From Micromussa lordhowensis (Eukaryota; Cnidaria; Anthozoa; Scleractinia; Lobophylliidae), in NCBI GenBank assembly GCA_964020085.1, contig OZ026601.1, positions 9,085,335 to 9,149,334 on the forward strand: DNA of 64,000 nucleotides, given 5' to 3'. Positions within the stretch are counted from its first letter, which is position 1. Each line of letters starts with the position of its first letter. A model generated the notes under the pieces. The model had not been told where the DNA came from. It searched no databases and worked only from the letters and a program-made list of their open reading frames with translations. Of the stretch, positions 11,801 through 25,800 are shown piece after piece. The translations under genes and the position numbers were made by a program.

Positions 11801-14800
11801 CAAATGGGACATTTTCATCTCCAATGTCTTCATCGAAGTCTTGCTCTCGATGTATAAGGGCGAAATTTTTACGGGGTCACAGACCGAGTCTTTCCTAAGG
11901 CGAAAGCGCAATCGGAAGGCTTCTTCGTCGTATTTCTCTAATGGGTTAAATCTATCCCTAAAGTGCCGAACCCGTCGAACATGTATACTACGTCGATAGC
12001 CGTAGTTTCTTAACTGTTTGTAGCCATAGGTCCCTCCATTTCAAAATGGCTGACCTTGAAAACATCGTTTAACAGAGTTTAAACCTACCTTTGACCAAAT
12101 CTAGATTACTATTGTTCCTTAGTCGGTGATTAGACACTGTCTAAACACTGTTATGGAAAAACAACGTTTAAATAATCGGTACTCATGGTTTTTAAACACG
12201 ATTTAAACGGTGACTTTCATAAACGTTGTCTAAACTTCGTTTAAATTATCGGCCTGTCTCTGGCCCGCTGATTGAAAAAACGGAGGAAGAACAAATAAGC
12301 TATCCTCTTATCTGGTCGGCGACGATGGCATCAAATTAGTTTCCACGTGGGCTTTAACTGCCGCGGAGAAGAAGAAACTCGATACCTACTGGATGCGCTT
12401 TGAGAATTACCTCTCTCCAAAGAGCAACTTTTGGCTCTCAAGGTAAAAGCTCAGGACCCTGAAGCACGAACCTGGTGAAACAGTGGATTCATTCTTGAAA
12501 AAAAATCGAATTCTTGTCAAAGAATGTCGTTTTACGAGCCCAGATCAGCATATCATCGATGCTCTCATCTTTGCATCTAATTCCAAGCGTACGCAAACCA
12601 AGCTCCTAGACAAGGACGCCGCTCTCACGCTTGATACCGCTCTGGATATTGTTCGGGCTGAAGAAGTAACAAGTTTCTAAATCAAAGAAATATCACCTGG
12701 TACTTTCAACTCATGTTGACGGGCTAAAACATGATCTTCCTATCAAGCCCCGCGGCCTCACCATTCGTTTCTGTGGATGTTGCGGCACCGAGCACGATAT
12801 TTCTGATATTTCAGATTACTTCAAGAAACCGCTCTTGCGTAAGGTTGACACTGGCGCTGAGGGAAACGTTATCTCTCTGAGTACCTAATATATATAGATT
12901 TAGCCAAGCCTAAATACGGAACTCCTGGGCCGGGTTGTTCAAAGCCCGATTAAGCTAACCCAAGATAAGCGAGAATTTTGATTTGAGTTTTGTAACTTTA
13001 CGGTGACGTTTTCTGTTTCTGTTGCTTGGCCTTCTGGTCAACTTGAAAAAACACGTGATATTAACTTGAGCCTGTGATATGGTCACGTGATACTGGTCAG
13101 CGGATACCTTGCTTTGACAGGTGTCAATTGACCATAACATGGAAGTCGAATATGAAAGATGGATTCTATAAACCAAGGGCGCATGTCTCTTTCAACCTAT
13201 TAGCTGGAGTATGGCCGCCATCTTGCTATGCCATCGCCGTCGCCCTCGTCGTCATGCGTACGCGCCCACGAGCAATACCGCTAGCCATGGTAACCATGAG
13301 AAAATCAATTTATGGGTTTTCTTTTCTTTCCTATAAAGGTATGGGGCTGGAATTGCATATGACATTGTTGTGTATGGCTACAACAGTGATTTTATCGATC
13401 ATGATGAAGACCTTCGTGCTGTTCTTCAGCGTGCTCGTGAGACTGGTCTTTTGCCTCAACCTGGACAAATTTAAATTCAGATGCACTCGAATTCCCTTCT
13501 CTGACCATATCATAGGTGCTGACGGTCTCCAGCCTGATCTACGGAAGATCGACTCCAGACTGTCTATGGACCCCTCGACCAGCCTTGCAGATAGACAAAC
13601 ATTCCTTGGGATAGTCCAGTTCCTGAGTCGTTTCATTCCTAACTTGGCATCTATAGCAACTAGCCTTTTGGACCCTCACCAAGAAGACAAGTGAATTTGT
13701 CTGGAGTCCTGGATATCAGTCTGTCGTAGACCGCATCAAGAAAGCAATCGTGGTCCCTGCCTCATTACAGTACTGTAACCATTCAGGTGGATGCTTCCCA
13801 GAGGGGTTTAGGTGCCGTTCTCCTACAAGGCAAGGTCCAGTGGAGTTCGCTACCAAGTTGTTGACCGAAACTTAGAGTCGTTATTCTAACATTGGGAGGG
13901 AAATATTAGCTGTCATGTTTAATTTGGAGGAGTTCCATTATTATGCCTATGGCCGTCCTGTTGTTGTGGAATCTGACCACAACCCGCAAGAAGCTATCGT
14001 CAAAAAGCACCTGTCAATTGCACCACCTCGCATCGTTAGGATGATGCTGCGCATACAGAAGTACGACGCGCAAACCAAATATGTCCCTGGGGAGGACATA
14101 CCTGTAGCTGACGTTCTTTCGAGAATCAGCTCATGAGATCTGATTGCCCTGCTCATCTTCATACTTACTGGAACTATTACGATGAGCTCACTGTAGCCGA
14201 TGGCTTGATCCTGAAGGGCACTCGTATTTTCATCCCTGGGTTTCTTCAACCTGATGTTCTGAAACAGCTACACTATGCCCATCAGGGTGCTGAGAAATGC
14301 AAGCTCTGAGCAAAGGGATCAGTATTCTGGGCAAACATCAATCATGATATCGAAGAGCTGGTTAAGAGCTGCCCCCTATGCCAGCGTGGCCAGAAGTTGA
14401 ATGTCAAGGAACCTTTGCTGCCTAATGATGCGCGTAGGAGCCATAGCATACCTTAGGCTCTGACATATTCTTCTGGAGCAATGCTAACTACTTGTTAGTC
14501 GTTGATTATTACAGCCTGTGGTAAAAAAGCTTACTAGCGTCCAGTCATCTGCAGTCATTGTACACCTGAAGTCTGTCTTCGAGGAACATGGGATCCCAAG
14601 TAAACTGGTAACAGACAATGGCTCACAGTACACATCTGCTGCATTTCAGGAGTTCAGTCGTAACTATGGATTTACGAAACATCCAGGTCCTGTATTCTCA
14701 ATCCAATGGTTTTAATGAGAGGACAGTGCAAACTGTGAAAGATCTTGTGCACAAGTGCAAGGAATCTGGCCAGGATCCTCATTCAGCTATGCTTTGTCTC

Positions 14801-17800
14801 CGCGGCACCCCACTCAGTCACGATTTACCTTCACCTGCAGAACCTCTGAATGGCCGAGTCAGATCAGACAAATCTGCCAGCTGTGTCAAGGCCCTCATTC
14901 TCTGCAGATAGAGACATCAATGTTAAACTCCAACTCAGACAAGATAAGCAGGAGGTGCAATATGATAAAACAGCCCAGGAGCCACTTCGTTCGCATTCGT
15001 GTCTCTTCAAACCAGCTGGTGGTACGTCGACGCCAGGAATTGCCAACATGTGGCAGATAACCCACGTTCGTACCTGGTAACCACTGACCACAGTTGCCGA
15101 CTCCATCTCGTATGGAGCCGATCACGAAGAGCGCAGTGCCAGCAGTGCCCTCGTATCCCCTGAAAGTGCTGCCTGTTCTTCTGCAGAGCCACCCGAGTCT
15201 GTATCTCCAAGCTCAACTGCGGATCCTTCACATGTGGTGCCACTTCGTAGATACAGTAGAAGAGTCAAGGCTCCGGATAGACTGAACTTAGAAGCATACA
15301 GTTTGAATATGAATCTGGACATTTTCTTAAATGTCTAAGCATGCATTTGTTGTAATCACTTTCTTTTCGTTAACCAAAGGGGGATGTCGAAGCATCGCTT
15401 AGTTTCTGGTCCGCGGTCGTTTATTAGTTTCCAGGCACCCGATATATGTATATGAGCAGTATTCATCACGTAACTTGTGACTTTTTGCATCGTGCATGCG
15501 TGCGATTAAATTGTGTGATTCTCCAGCACGGTGCCCGTTACATTTTTACATCATAACAGCTAGTTTTTAAGCTGGAAGCCGTTATAAGTTAGTGGTTAGC
15601 GATACGCTGCTTTTCTGGTATTCCTGGTGTTAGTACAGGTTTATTAAACTTGGTTTGGGCACAGAAGGAAAAGTTTGCTTTCATTTTAGTCGCGTACTTG
15701 GTAGCGTAGTTTATTACGTCAATGCCAACCCTAGCGCGCGCGCGGCGGTTAAACCATGCCTTGCGCGATGCACACAACGTGTGCGCACTAACAATAGTAG
15801 GCACCGTCCATAAGGTAATTCCCTTGAGATTGTTCTACTATCAAACGTTTTTTGAAACTTGGCATAGTTAACATTCATGATATGACCAGTAAAAAAATGA
15901 AATAAAAAAAATGCGGTGACCGTGCTTGTTTACGCGTCAGCAGGCTCTTAAAATGGGGTATTTTTACTGGTTGAGCGTTAAAATTTCGAATCATCTTCAT
16001 ACAGAATTGAGTCTTGATTACTTGAAAGACACAAAATTTTATCTTGAAAATAAAGCTTCTTTTATTCACATAAGTAGCATCATTTAAGCCGTTTTTGATT
16101 GCCTGGTTGCGGGAATATTGCACTTTTTTGGACAGTTCCGTGGTTAGCTTGGAGTCCTCGCCTTGGCCAAAATACACCCATTATGGAACTATTTTGCCAA
16201 AAAAAATCTTGTTCTACTATCAAACTTGTTTCCTTCTTCAAATGTGTTCTTTTTTGGACTGTTCTTAGCAAATACCAAAAAAGAAACATCGGGGGGTCAC
16301 CGTGCTCGTTTAATAGAAAAGGAGCATTTATTTCGCTATCGAGCTTAGTTTGAGGGAAATCTCCTAGGTTTTGTATGCGCACGCGCTCATGTGCGCGCGC
16401 TAATGACGCAAAAATCGTGCGCAGTAGAGATGCGCAGTGCAATACTAAGGAATTACCTTAACTGTTTCAAACTTAGAAGGGAAAGAAATCAATGGGCTCT
16501 TTCATTGGACTAAATATTACGGCTTTGATTTCCGTAAATTGTCCTCTGCTAATAGCGGTTTCAGCGGTCTTATTCATCCAGAAAAAATGACAATTTTGAG
16601 AGGTATACCGACACTTTTGATAGGATGGTTTGCATTTCCCAATTTCAATAAAGTTTGGATTTTCTTAAAACCTTTAAAGGAAACGTTCCATTTTGTTCCA
16701 TTCGCCAATGGAAATTCAAAATGAACGTTTTTGCAAGATGGAAAGCAATCTATACCTATCCCTTTGTTTGGTAGCCTGATTCTCAGACGGTCCAGGTCGT
16801 TCGCGCCTTTTGTCACGCACTCACTCCCTTCCCCGTCTGATATACTCTGTGCAAGGTCGTGTTCATGACGTCAGGGTGCCTATTGTATAGCAAGAGCCAA
16901 TCATAACGCGCGTAAGAAGTGGAGGGTGGAAAGGTCAACAAATTGATTTCACGCGGGGTTTTTCCTTGATAAGATCTTGGCAAAGTGAAGATTTCTTAGC
17001 TATGTTTCTAACTTCTACGCCGAAGAAAGCCGTCTTATCGCAGACGAACTCGATTCAGTGCTTGATCTGCGCTGAATTTCTCGAAACAAGCAATAGAATA
17101 GCAATTTTTGGGCACTCGCAGTGGGATTTGCGAGGAACTCTCTGCAAGGTTTTAGGCGGTGAATTACAAACTTCCGACTTGCAATAGTTTGCAAAAGAAA
17201 ATGCTACCCAAAGTTGAAAAAGATCGAAAAAATGATGTCAAATCTCAAAAGTCTCAAAGAAGAGTTAAGGGCAGAAATGTGTAAAAACGCCATGGTTCGC
17301 ATAAAGCGGGGATTGAGTCGAGATCAAACTCAGGAGGGATCGCTGAAAGCGACGCCGGTGAAGAAAGCTTTATTTCCTACAAATCCACCTCAAGATCAAA
17401 CATGGATTCCTTCGCCAGTAACAACGGCAAGGAGCTTACAAGTCTGACAGGGTTGCCTTCTACAGTTTCGATCGTTGGATATACAGCAGTAAGATTGTGG
17501 CGTACTTTGCTTGCAGATTGAACTTGAAGTATACTTAGCTTATTTGTTCTACAGGTGCTACGAAGTTATCCCTTTGGCAATTAAAAGGGATCAAATCAAA
17601 ACATCGAGAGAAATGCTTACCAATGGCTAATACAATGTGCTTCGTCCACAACGATGCCAATTGAATTGTTCTTGTACACGTCAGAGGACAGCATGCTTCG
17701 CCAACGACCATTTCCTAGTAAGGATTCCGGCGACGAAAATACCACGGAACACTCTCCTTTCTCAATCTTCAGATCTAGAGCCTTATCTTCTCCTATCGAG

Positions 17801-19789
17801 CCAGCTGATATACCTAATTTCCGTAAGAAATTTGTCTGGTCTTCCATAAGGCTCACAAGAGAGGATATTACAAGTATTACTGGATTCGCTGCAAATCCAT
17901 CGTGGCCTCGTGATAATTCGGCGTGAACTAAAGGGGCCATCTGGAACACAAGGGATTTCCCGAATTCCGTTGGCAGGTTAAGAAAGACATCAGTACTAGA
18001 AACAAACGTTTTGAGAGCTTCGAACTGTTCAGAGAACAGTTTTTCCACGCCAAAAACTTGGCAAGCCTTTTGCACAGCCGACTCGAAACCTTCCACATCT
18101 TCCGCCATATTGATTTACATTCCATACATTCCACACTTCTGGGAATATGAAACATCCGCTCTGATTGGTGGACATTAATAATAGCACCCTGACGTCATGA
18201 ACACGACCTTGCACAGAGTATATCAGACGGGGAAGGGAGTGAGTGCGTCACAAAAGCCGCGAACGACCTGGACCGTCTGAGAATCAGACTATTTGTTTGG
18301 GTCATACAAAGCTTATAAATACTCGAAAAATAGTGAGGAATTATTTGCCAATCTATCTAGCTATTCCGACCCGGGTGGGGAGGGGGAGGCCTGTGCTTTC
18401 CTTGACTGCTTAAAACTTGGTTGGCAAACTTTCAATTTAGTGACATTTTATTTTAATCTCAACTCGGAACACTTTATCGTGTTATTTTACTCGGACATTT
18501 TCTCGGTAGCTTTTTGTTCCGTTGTTCTTACGGGCACGACTTCAACTTCATCCAATACCGGTAGATCAGCTTGATTATCAGACTCCACAAGTGCATCGTT
18601 AACTCCTTCAGAACTTTCTTCAATGACATTGCTTTTGTCGATGTTTCGAAGGCGATATCGGCGAAAAGGTTCGCCACGCTTGTACTAATTAATAGACATG
18701 TTGTTTTGGCGGACTTTGGCGGAATTCAGAATTCAGAGACAATTGCCCGGATGAACATCACCCTACCCCACCTCCAGCATTCACACGGAGAAAAATCAAC
18801 CCAGCTAAGCAAGTTAGCCGCCCCGGCTGATAGGGCAACCCACCTTGGTGAGATACCCCACTTCACATGTGAACGCAATCAAGAAATAAAGAGAGATTGT
18901 ATGGAGAGATTGGTAACCCCACCAAGGCGGGGTACCTCACCTTCCCGGGGTCCCGCACCTCCATGTGAACAGGCCCTTATGTAGAATTTAGCACTTTCGG
19001 TATTTTATTTTGGTTCATTAGCGTTCCTGCGGGAATATGTTTTGTGTTTCTTTCCCGCGCGTTTAGTACAACTTGCATGTTCTTTAATATTCTGGGTTTT
19101 TTTTTTAAGTTTTCGCGCACGCTGCAGTTTTCAGTTTCACCGTTGATGTTAACAAGAATACATCTTGTGTTGTAAACCCACATAGAGTTGCCCTTTCGTT
19201 GCCTACAGCGGCCATACAATGTAAGTTTTCAGTTATTATGTTCATTGCGTCTCATTAGTTCAAACCTCTCCTCGATCGAGCGTTTGATATCGTTGCTGTA
19301 AGTGGCCCAGGAAGGATTCACCTTTGGCAGTTACACCTTAGTACCGAAAAGTCTCGCTAATAAGAAAAATTAATAATCGCAAATGGGTTGACTACTGCTT
19401 TTGCTGTTTATAAGGATGGTACGAGTCGTGAGCCTTCGTTGACGAATCGTTCTTTATTTATGTATAACTTTTTCAATTACTTCCCTCATAAATACGTACG
19501 TGTTTTACTTATTATACTGGAACACGATTCTCCTCTCTGTTCATCTTTGTTCTCTTGCCATTGAGTAATAACTTAGGGCTCGAATAAGGCTAACATACTT
19601 TGAGTTCGAGATCGATCGATGTGCTGGACGAATTCTCCAATGATTAATAGCTTCAGATGTTTTCATCGGAAAGCAAACACTGTGTTTTGTTAAATTTTTT
19701 TTTTTCACGCATCGGAAAGGCTGTGTTTCGGTAAACGTTTTTTTTTTATTTTACATCCGTTAAAAACAAAAAAAGAGTAAAAAAATAAG

Positions 19790-19820
<31 letters not shown>

Positions 19821-22800
19821 ATAGAAAACATTGTTGCACCTCCTACAGGACTCGAACTCACAGCCTCTCACTTGACGGGGGATTATCTACTCCACTGCGC
19901 CGCATCGACATCTAGAGAAATCTGGTGAAATATATTCATTATATTGCTTTCTACAAAATCGCTGATTCAAATACGTCATTGTTGAGCTCGTTCAAGCGGA
20001 GATGAATTATTGTCTTGCTGGTAATGTTTCTCATTCGTGCATTCGTGGATCTGTTTGGATGTTTGACATGGCGTCATTCGTCACTCAATGGAGCTGGAGT
20101 AGTGAGAGACTGTATACTCGATGTAAGTTTAATTTCGAACGACTACGTTCGAACGTAAGCTATGAATGGACTCGCGTTATTTAATTAATACAAAAACTCC
20201 ATTCTCAGCCTTTCATAAATCATTATCCGAGTTCAGTGGCTCACAGCCATTTTGATTCGTAAACTGTTTTGTGTTTGTGTTTTTTTTAACTTGACTTTTT
20301 ATAATTCATTTTCTGAGTTCCGTGGCTCACAGTCACTTTGATTCAGGCTCATTTTCACATTTGCGACATGAAAGTTCTGCTTGTGCAAATCGCTTGCTTG
20401 TGCAAATCGCTTGCTTGTGCAAACGGTTGCGTCCAAGAAGTTATAAAGTAAAAATATAAAATCTTCAATAGTTTTTATCTACACCACTTCGTGCTCATTT
20501 GCGTGGATTTTGCCACGATTTAAATTCACTTGTGCTGATCATGCACCATTACAAGGAACAAGCTGGTGTTCGGCTGAGGAGTAAGTGAGATTTGTTGGGT
20601 TAGGGAGTTATAGGAGTTGTCACTTACGAGGCATGCCACGTGCTACGTTTCTGCCCAATAGTAAACTGTATTTCGTTGAAGTAGGGAGAACAACAATTAC
20701 ACTAGTACCTGATTATCACATTGATTACTGAAAAAACAAAAACAAACAAACGAGAAACGGTTGCATACCGATTAGCTTCTGCACGATGTTGTGTTTTCCG
20801 ATTTTAACCAAGGCATCTGCCAGACTTCCCATAGTGGCAGCGGTTCCTTTCCTTTCCATCCAAGTCAAAAGCACAGCATATGCCTTTCTTTCATTGGAAT
20901 TGTGATCATCATCAATATTGCCAAGTAATGCTGGAGGAAGATTAAGAGCTATTCCAAGGTTCATCCAGCAGTTTCCAAAATGATCCTTTAGAGGTAAAAG
21001 TGACTGCAATGTTGCAGCTTTCTTCCACAGCTTGGATTGTTTAGCTGTTAAAGTAAAAGAAACAAAAATGTACTTTACGAAAAAGATAACCCAATTTAAC
21101 AAGCGTTAACAACTTTAATTTCAAAGTCTATTCAGCGACTGAAATAAAAAGTGACGTCACATAACTAGAAATGTTTAGGGACCGTTCATTCGTTATCGGA
21201 GTGGGGATAGTATGGGTGAGACATTTTGGGGACTTGGAATTTTAGTTAATGGACAACGGGGAGGGGGTCCTGAAGTGCTTGCTGAGTTTTTTGAAGGAGA
21301 GGGGGACTGAAATTTACAGAAGTTAATGCCTATGTAAAGGAGCAGCAAATAATTAAATATAATTTTTTGGCATCGAGATTAGTGGCAAAATATTTGCCGA
21401 GCCGCGAAGCGGCGAAGTAAATATTCACCGCGATTGAAAAGAATAATTGTCTTAGTACATACACAGGAAGTGATCTCAACAACAGACAAAAAGGAAAACA
21501 TTAAAAGTCGATTAAATCGACCTCGCAACTCTTACGTGGAAAACTTGCTAGTGGTACAAAGCATGCGCGAAATTATTCACAGAATCTTCAACATGTCAAA
21601 GCTGCTTAATCTTTGATAAATTGCTCATCACAATCGAGCAAATGGTCCGATCCTTAACACCGTTCAAATCAGCAATCTAAATCAAAGGTTTGCTTGCAAA
21701 TCATTTTCACCGTTCAATCAAAGTTTTGAAGCTCACTTGAATTTAAAATTGATAGAGCTTTTGGCAAAGGTTAACCAGAAATTATACCGTGTGCGCAGGA
21801 CTATGGTGAAAATTGAATGTTTACTTGCACAAAGACGTTCTCCTGAGGATCTCCTCGTCCCTTTGTGATGAACCATTTTCAAATCTGCTGGATTTGTTTC
21901 ACTGTTATTTTACCCTCAATACCTCCAATTCCCGATTTCTCGAAATATTCCATCAGAGACTCCAGAAATCGGGATTCTACAGTATGAGTTCAAAAGTAAA
22001 CCAATGCTTTAGGTAATGTTATCTTTTTAAGCTATGTTAATGACACTCACCTATACTGAGAGGTTCTCCCTCTGACGTTAGAGGTTTGCTTGCAGGTACC
22101 CCAGGATAACCCTGATGCAGAAAAAATATTGACATTTCGTTATTTTTCAAAAGAGTTGGCCCAGAAGTCGTGTATATATATGTACGATAAGGTAATGGAT
22201 GTTAATTTTAACTAATTTTGGGATCAATAGAATCTATAACAAATCACAATCACTCTTTATGTTTGTGGCTCTGTCCTTCTTTGCTGGTAAACAAGGAACA
22301 ACTATTGTCTTTTCTTTGTTTAGTAGTCATTGTTTGGCTGTAGTTAGTTCTTTGTTCTTTTTTATCAGTCTTTATCTGTGTACTGATAAGCTAGAACAGA
22401 ATCAAACCCGCTTAAATGACAGGCGCGGTGAGGAGTCAACCAACGAGGTACCTTATTACAATATACCAGGGAACAAAACTTACAATAGGTAAACAAGAAA
22501 TTAGCCATTTCAGAAACTGTTTTAATCTTTTCCTGGAACGTTTTAGCTCTTACACAATTCCCGGAGAAATCTATGCATATATCCATTTCACACTAATGGT
22601 GTCGTTCGGGAGTTTTCTCAGACTGTGTTCCACAATAATTTTGCCATAAAAAATTAAGTTCAACTCGTATTAAACGACCACCCTCGGATAAATAGATACA
22701 GTTCAACAGCTATTAAAAATGAATAGTGACCGCTTAAAGGGGGCTGGCCGCTTAATAGAGGTAAAAACAATAGAAAAACCCTCATCGGGAGTTTGATTAC

Positions 22801-25800
22801 TGGCTGGCCTCCTAATAGTGGCGGCCGTTTAATAGGTGACCGCTTAATAGCGGTTCAACTTTACCCATAATTTGCAGCCACTTTAAGGATATTATTTCCC
22901 AGCCAGCACAGAACCTTCCTAAGGAACGTTTATTTTGAGGATCACTTCTGATGGTTGCCCCTGCATCGATCGATACGCAAGCAGTTGTAATTAAAAAGAT
23001 ACCTGAGGTGGTGATTTTCTACAGATTGACACAGTGCACAAGGTTTCTTTTTCTTCGCGACCGTTGTTGAGCTTGAAAAACGTGATTGACTGAATCCCTT
23101 CGGTGCTTTCAACAAGTACAGGAAACGGTTTTTGACACGATTCATGACCAAAAAACCTGATAGGAAAAGCGAAAGGATAAAAAATATTTCAACTTAACTC
23201 TTTATTATGGGCGTTAAGGGTTTCCCTAAACTCCGAGTAGCTATTGACAACCAATATTAGTATCACCCAACTAGTGGACTAATGCAAATCCTGCATTTTA
23301 ATTGGCTACGAAAATCTAAGTCGGACAGATGCACTGAAAACTGTGGGGTCAAGTTGAAATGGCCCCTTCCTTATGATTTTGGCGAAAAGCTATATTTCTT
23401 TGGCTGAGAAACTGTGTCCATAATGACAGGCAGTTTCACCAGCTGTACGCCTCGAAGGAGTCGTACCGGCTGACTTAGCCCCATGTCTCATAATCCATCT
23501 CTGGGTGTTCGTAAGGAGATACAGTAATACGGCATGCAACGGAATGTAAACCTGTTTTTACGACTCTGATTAAAAATAGTTGTCGATAGCCGCACTGATT
23601 TCTTCTGTCTTTGAGGAGGGGCCCTAAGAAAGAAGTTTTATATGCAATTAATAGTTGTGAATTAAAATTTGTAACTGCATTAATACGTACGTAAGGAAAG
23701 TGTTTTCTTTGTTCATCAGAGTAAATGTTTCCGGAAGATGAAAGGAAACCCGATCCGCTTTGTTCAGTGGACTGTCGGATGTGCTTTCGCCGTGCAAAAT
23801 CACATTATATTCTGAAGATACGTCCCGTCTTACTTCACTTTTACGGTGACATGGAAAACAGCAAAGAATCAGTTGGTATTGTTTGGGATCTCCTACGTCA
23901 CACAGACAAGCTAAGAATCTTGCATATTGCGGCGCGAAGGGATCAGGGATAAGGCGTTTTATATCATTTATATCACCAGCGAGTTGTTCCAGGCGAAATA
24001 TGGCCACATACCTATGCAGGATGAAAAAGCCCTGTTAATGACAAGTGTACAAATCTGAAATTTTGCTATTTTATGGTAAGAATACGGTAAACTACCAAAT
24101 GTAGCGAAACGGCTTCCGATCAAAATAACCACCCGCCTTAAGTGGTGACCTCAAACGCGACTTGAGTTGAGAAAAGCGATCATGATGGAACTAAGAAATG
24201 CAGCATATCGTACCAAAGCGACTTTTTTTTTTCAAAGCCAATAGATTACTGTTTTATAGTAATAAACAATAATTGGACGAAGTTGAGAAAAATATCGTGA
24301 TTTGTCAGTGGCGAGCAGATCAATTATCTGCTGAGGCCGAAGGCTGGGGTAAATAAGTGATCTGCGAGTTCAATAATTGTTTCAGTTATCATTGGATCGC
24401 CAAGTTCGTTTTTATATTTAAATAACTCTCTGACAGCTCAGGGAAGCGATCTGCCATATTCCACAGAAGAGGGCGGTTAAAATTACGCATGAGCAGAATT
24501 TAATGGACTAGCTATATAGCATCCCATCCAGAGAAGGAGATATACTCCTAGTCGCTTCATGCTACAGAAACCGGGGTAAGCCCCCGTTGTACGGATCACT
24601 GGACTGACGCGGACTTTACCTTACCCGCTTCTTACCCGGCTTATGTCAAACCATGTTTGCAATGACAATCGAAGAAAAAATGGTAAGGTCGCATACTCTT
24701 TAATTTCCGTGGAATGTGGCAAACAAAAACCGGGCCCGGAGATCCGAGGCAATAATGGTGAAACAAACACATCATGCACTCACTGTGAGAAACGTTTGAC
24801 TTCAAATGATACAATCCCATTCTCTAGTTTTGGTGGCGTCTTTAATTTTCTTGTGATCTCTGCCCAATCTTCTGATTTCCTCCTTGTACATCGGTGAAAC
24901 ACCTTAATCTGGCTTGATGACAGGTTCTGGAGGTCAATCTGTTCTTCCTCTAAAGTAATAGGTATTCGTATAAGAGCAGGCTCTTTAAGCGCGACTTCCA
25001 CGGGGCACGAGATATGAAGAATAGGACTAACACAAACTCCCCTCTCCTCAAAATCATCATTTGGAGTCTGTTGAACCTAGATACAAGACAATGTGGCAGT
25101 AGTTAGATTTTAACTTTACAGTTGAACACTTTCGGAATCTGAAAAGATCAAACCAAAACCAAACCGGGATTAACTGTCTGTCTGAAAAAAAAAACAACTT
25201 GAATGGCGAAGATAAAAATGCTTTATATATTGCAACATAAAATGTAAATGACATGCGGCTGGCTATGACAAATCACGATTGAAGGAAAAGTTAAAAAAAT
25301 ATTTTTTCAGGTTTTTTTCACTCAGGCTTCCGTACGCATAGGAAAGCCCTAATCTAAGAATGTAAGTCGCTACCTCAGCGAAAAGCATGCATGGAAACTA
25401 GCGACAGCTTGCTAATCACGTGCTTGTTGATGCTCGAAGATTTGTCGCGAGGGTCTAACATAGGGTTTGCGGGATGCGGGATGAGCCTTTTTTCGTTGCG
25501 GAGATGCGGGATGGAAGGAAATTTGAAGGCAAGATGCGGGAATGCATCAGTGGAGTCGGCGGGAGGCGGGAAGTTGTTTTTTTCCACGGTGGAATACGGA
25601 AATTATTGATTTTTTTTTTCTTTCGGGAAACGGGATGCGAGAAGCAAACTCAAGTGTTTCCACACTTACAAAGATTTATTGAACTGACACTTGTCCGTAG
25701 ACCTATTAGGGAACTTTGGAAATGACGACGACGACGCCGAGAACGACGCCTTGTAAACAATGAGTTCATATTTTACCTTCGAATGTCGCAGTTGTGTAGA

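Larger units (their letters stand above)
10329..15542 (+). mobile_element. Decayed Ty3/gypsy element split by Harbinger
   Basis: 5' LTR remnant from 10329 (TGTCGTAGTATCGC), gag leader and MDCHSPDVP start near 10450, a Harbinger insertion at 10525-12254, then gag, protease, RT/RNase H and integrase remnants to about 14870. A purine tract AAAGGGGGA precedes the 3' LTR at 15385. Order and homology show one old element. Coding parts have many stops and indels. Confidence 0.8.
16772..18291. mobile_element. DNA transposon derivative carrying RecQ-like helicase exon
   Basis: Terminal inverted repeats of 108 bp (16772-16879 and 18184-18291) differ at 3 positions. They begin TAGYCTGATTCTCAGACGG and are flanked by an exact 9-bp duplication TTTGTTTGG (16763-16771, 18292-18300). 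Inside, a zinc-finger protein start reads rightward and a RecQ-like helicase first exon reads leftward, converging on a short middle that looks like a deletion junction. The 9-bp duplication and long inverted ends recall Mutator-like elements, while the gene content does not fit any superfamily I can name with certainty. Confidence 0.85.

Noticed and set aside
18571..18984. 137-codon plus-strand ORF
   Set aside because: No domain; covers a palindromic repeat and lies within a host intron.
19836..19909. Functional tRNA gene
   Set aside because: A- and B-box-like words are present, but the stems do not form a convincing cloverleaf and a (TTTA)n tail follows, so SINE is the better call.
23400..23520. 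Minus-strand scrap resembling an ankyrin repeat (RHGAKSAGTTPSRRTAGETA)
   Set aside because: Looks like a possible fossil exon, but it does not fit the phase-consistent splice model and is too short to judge.
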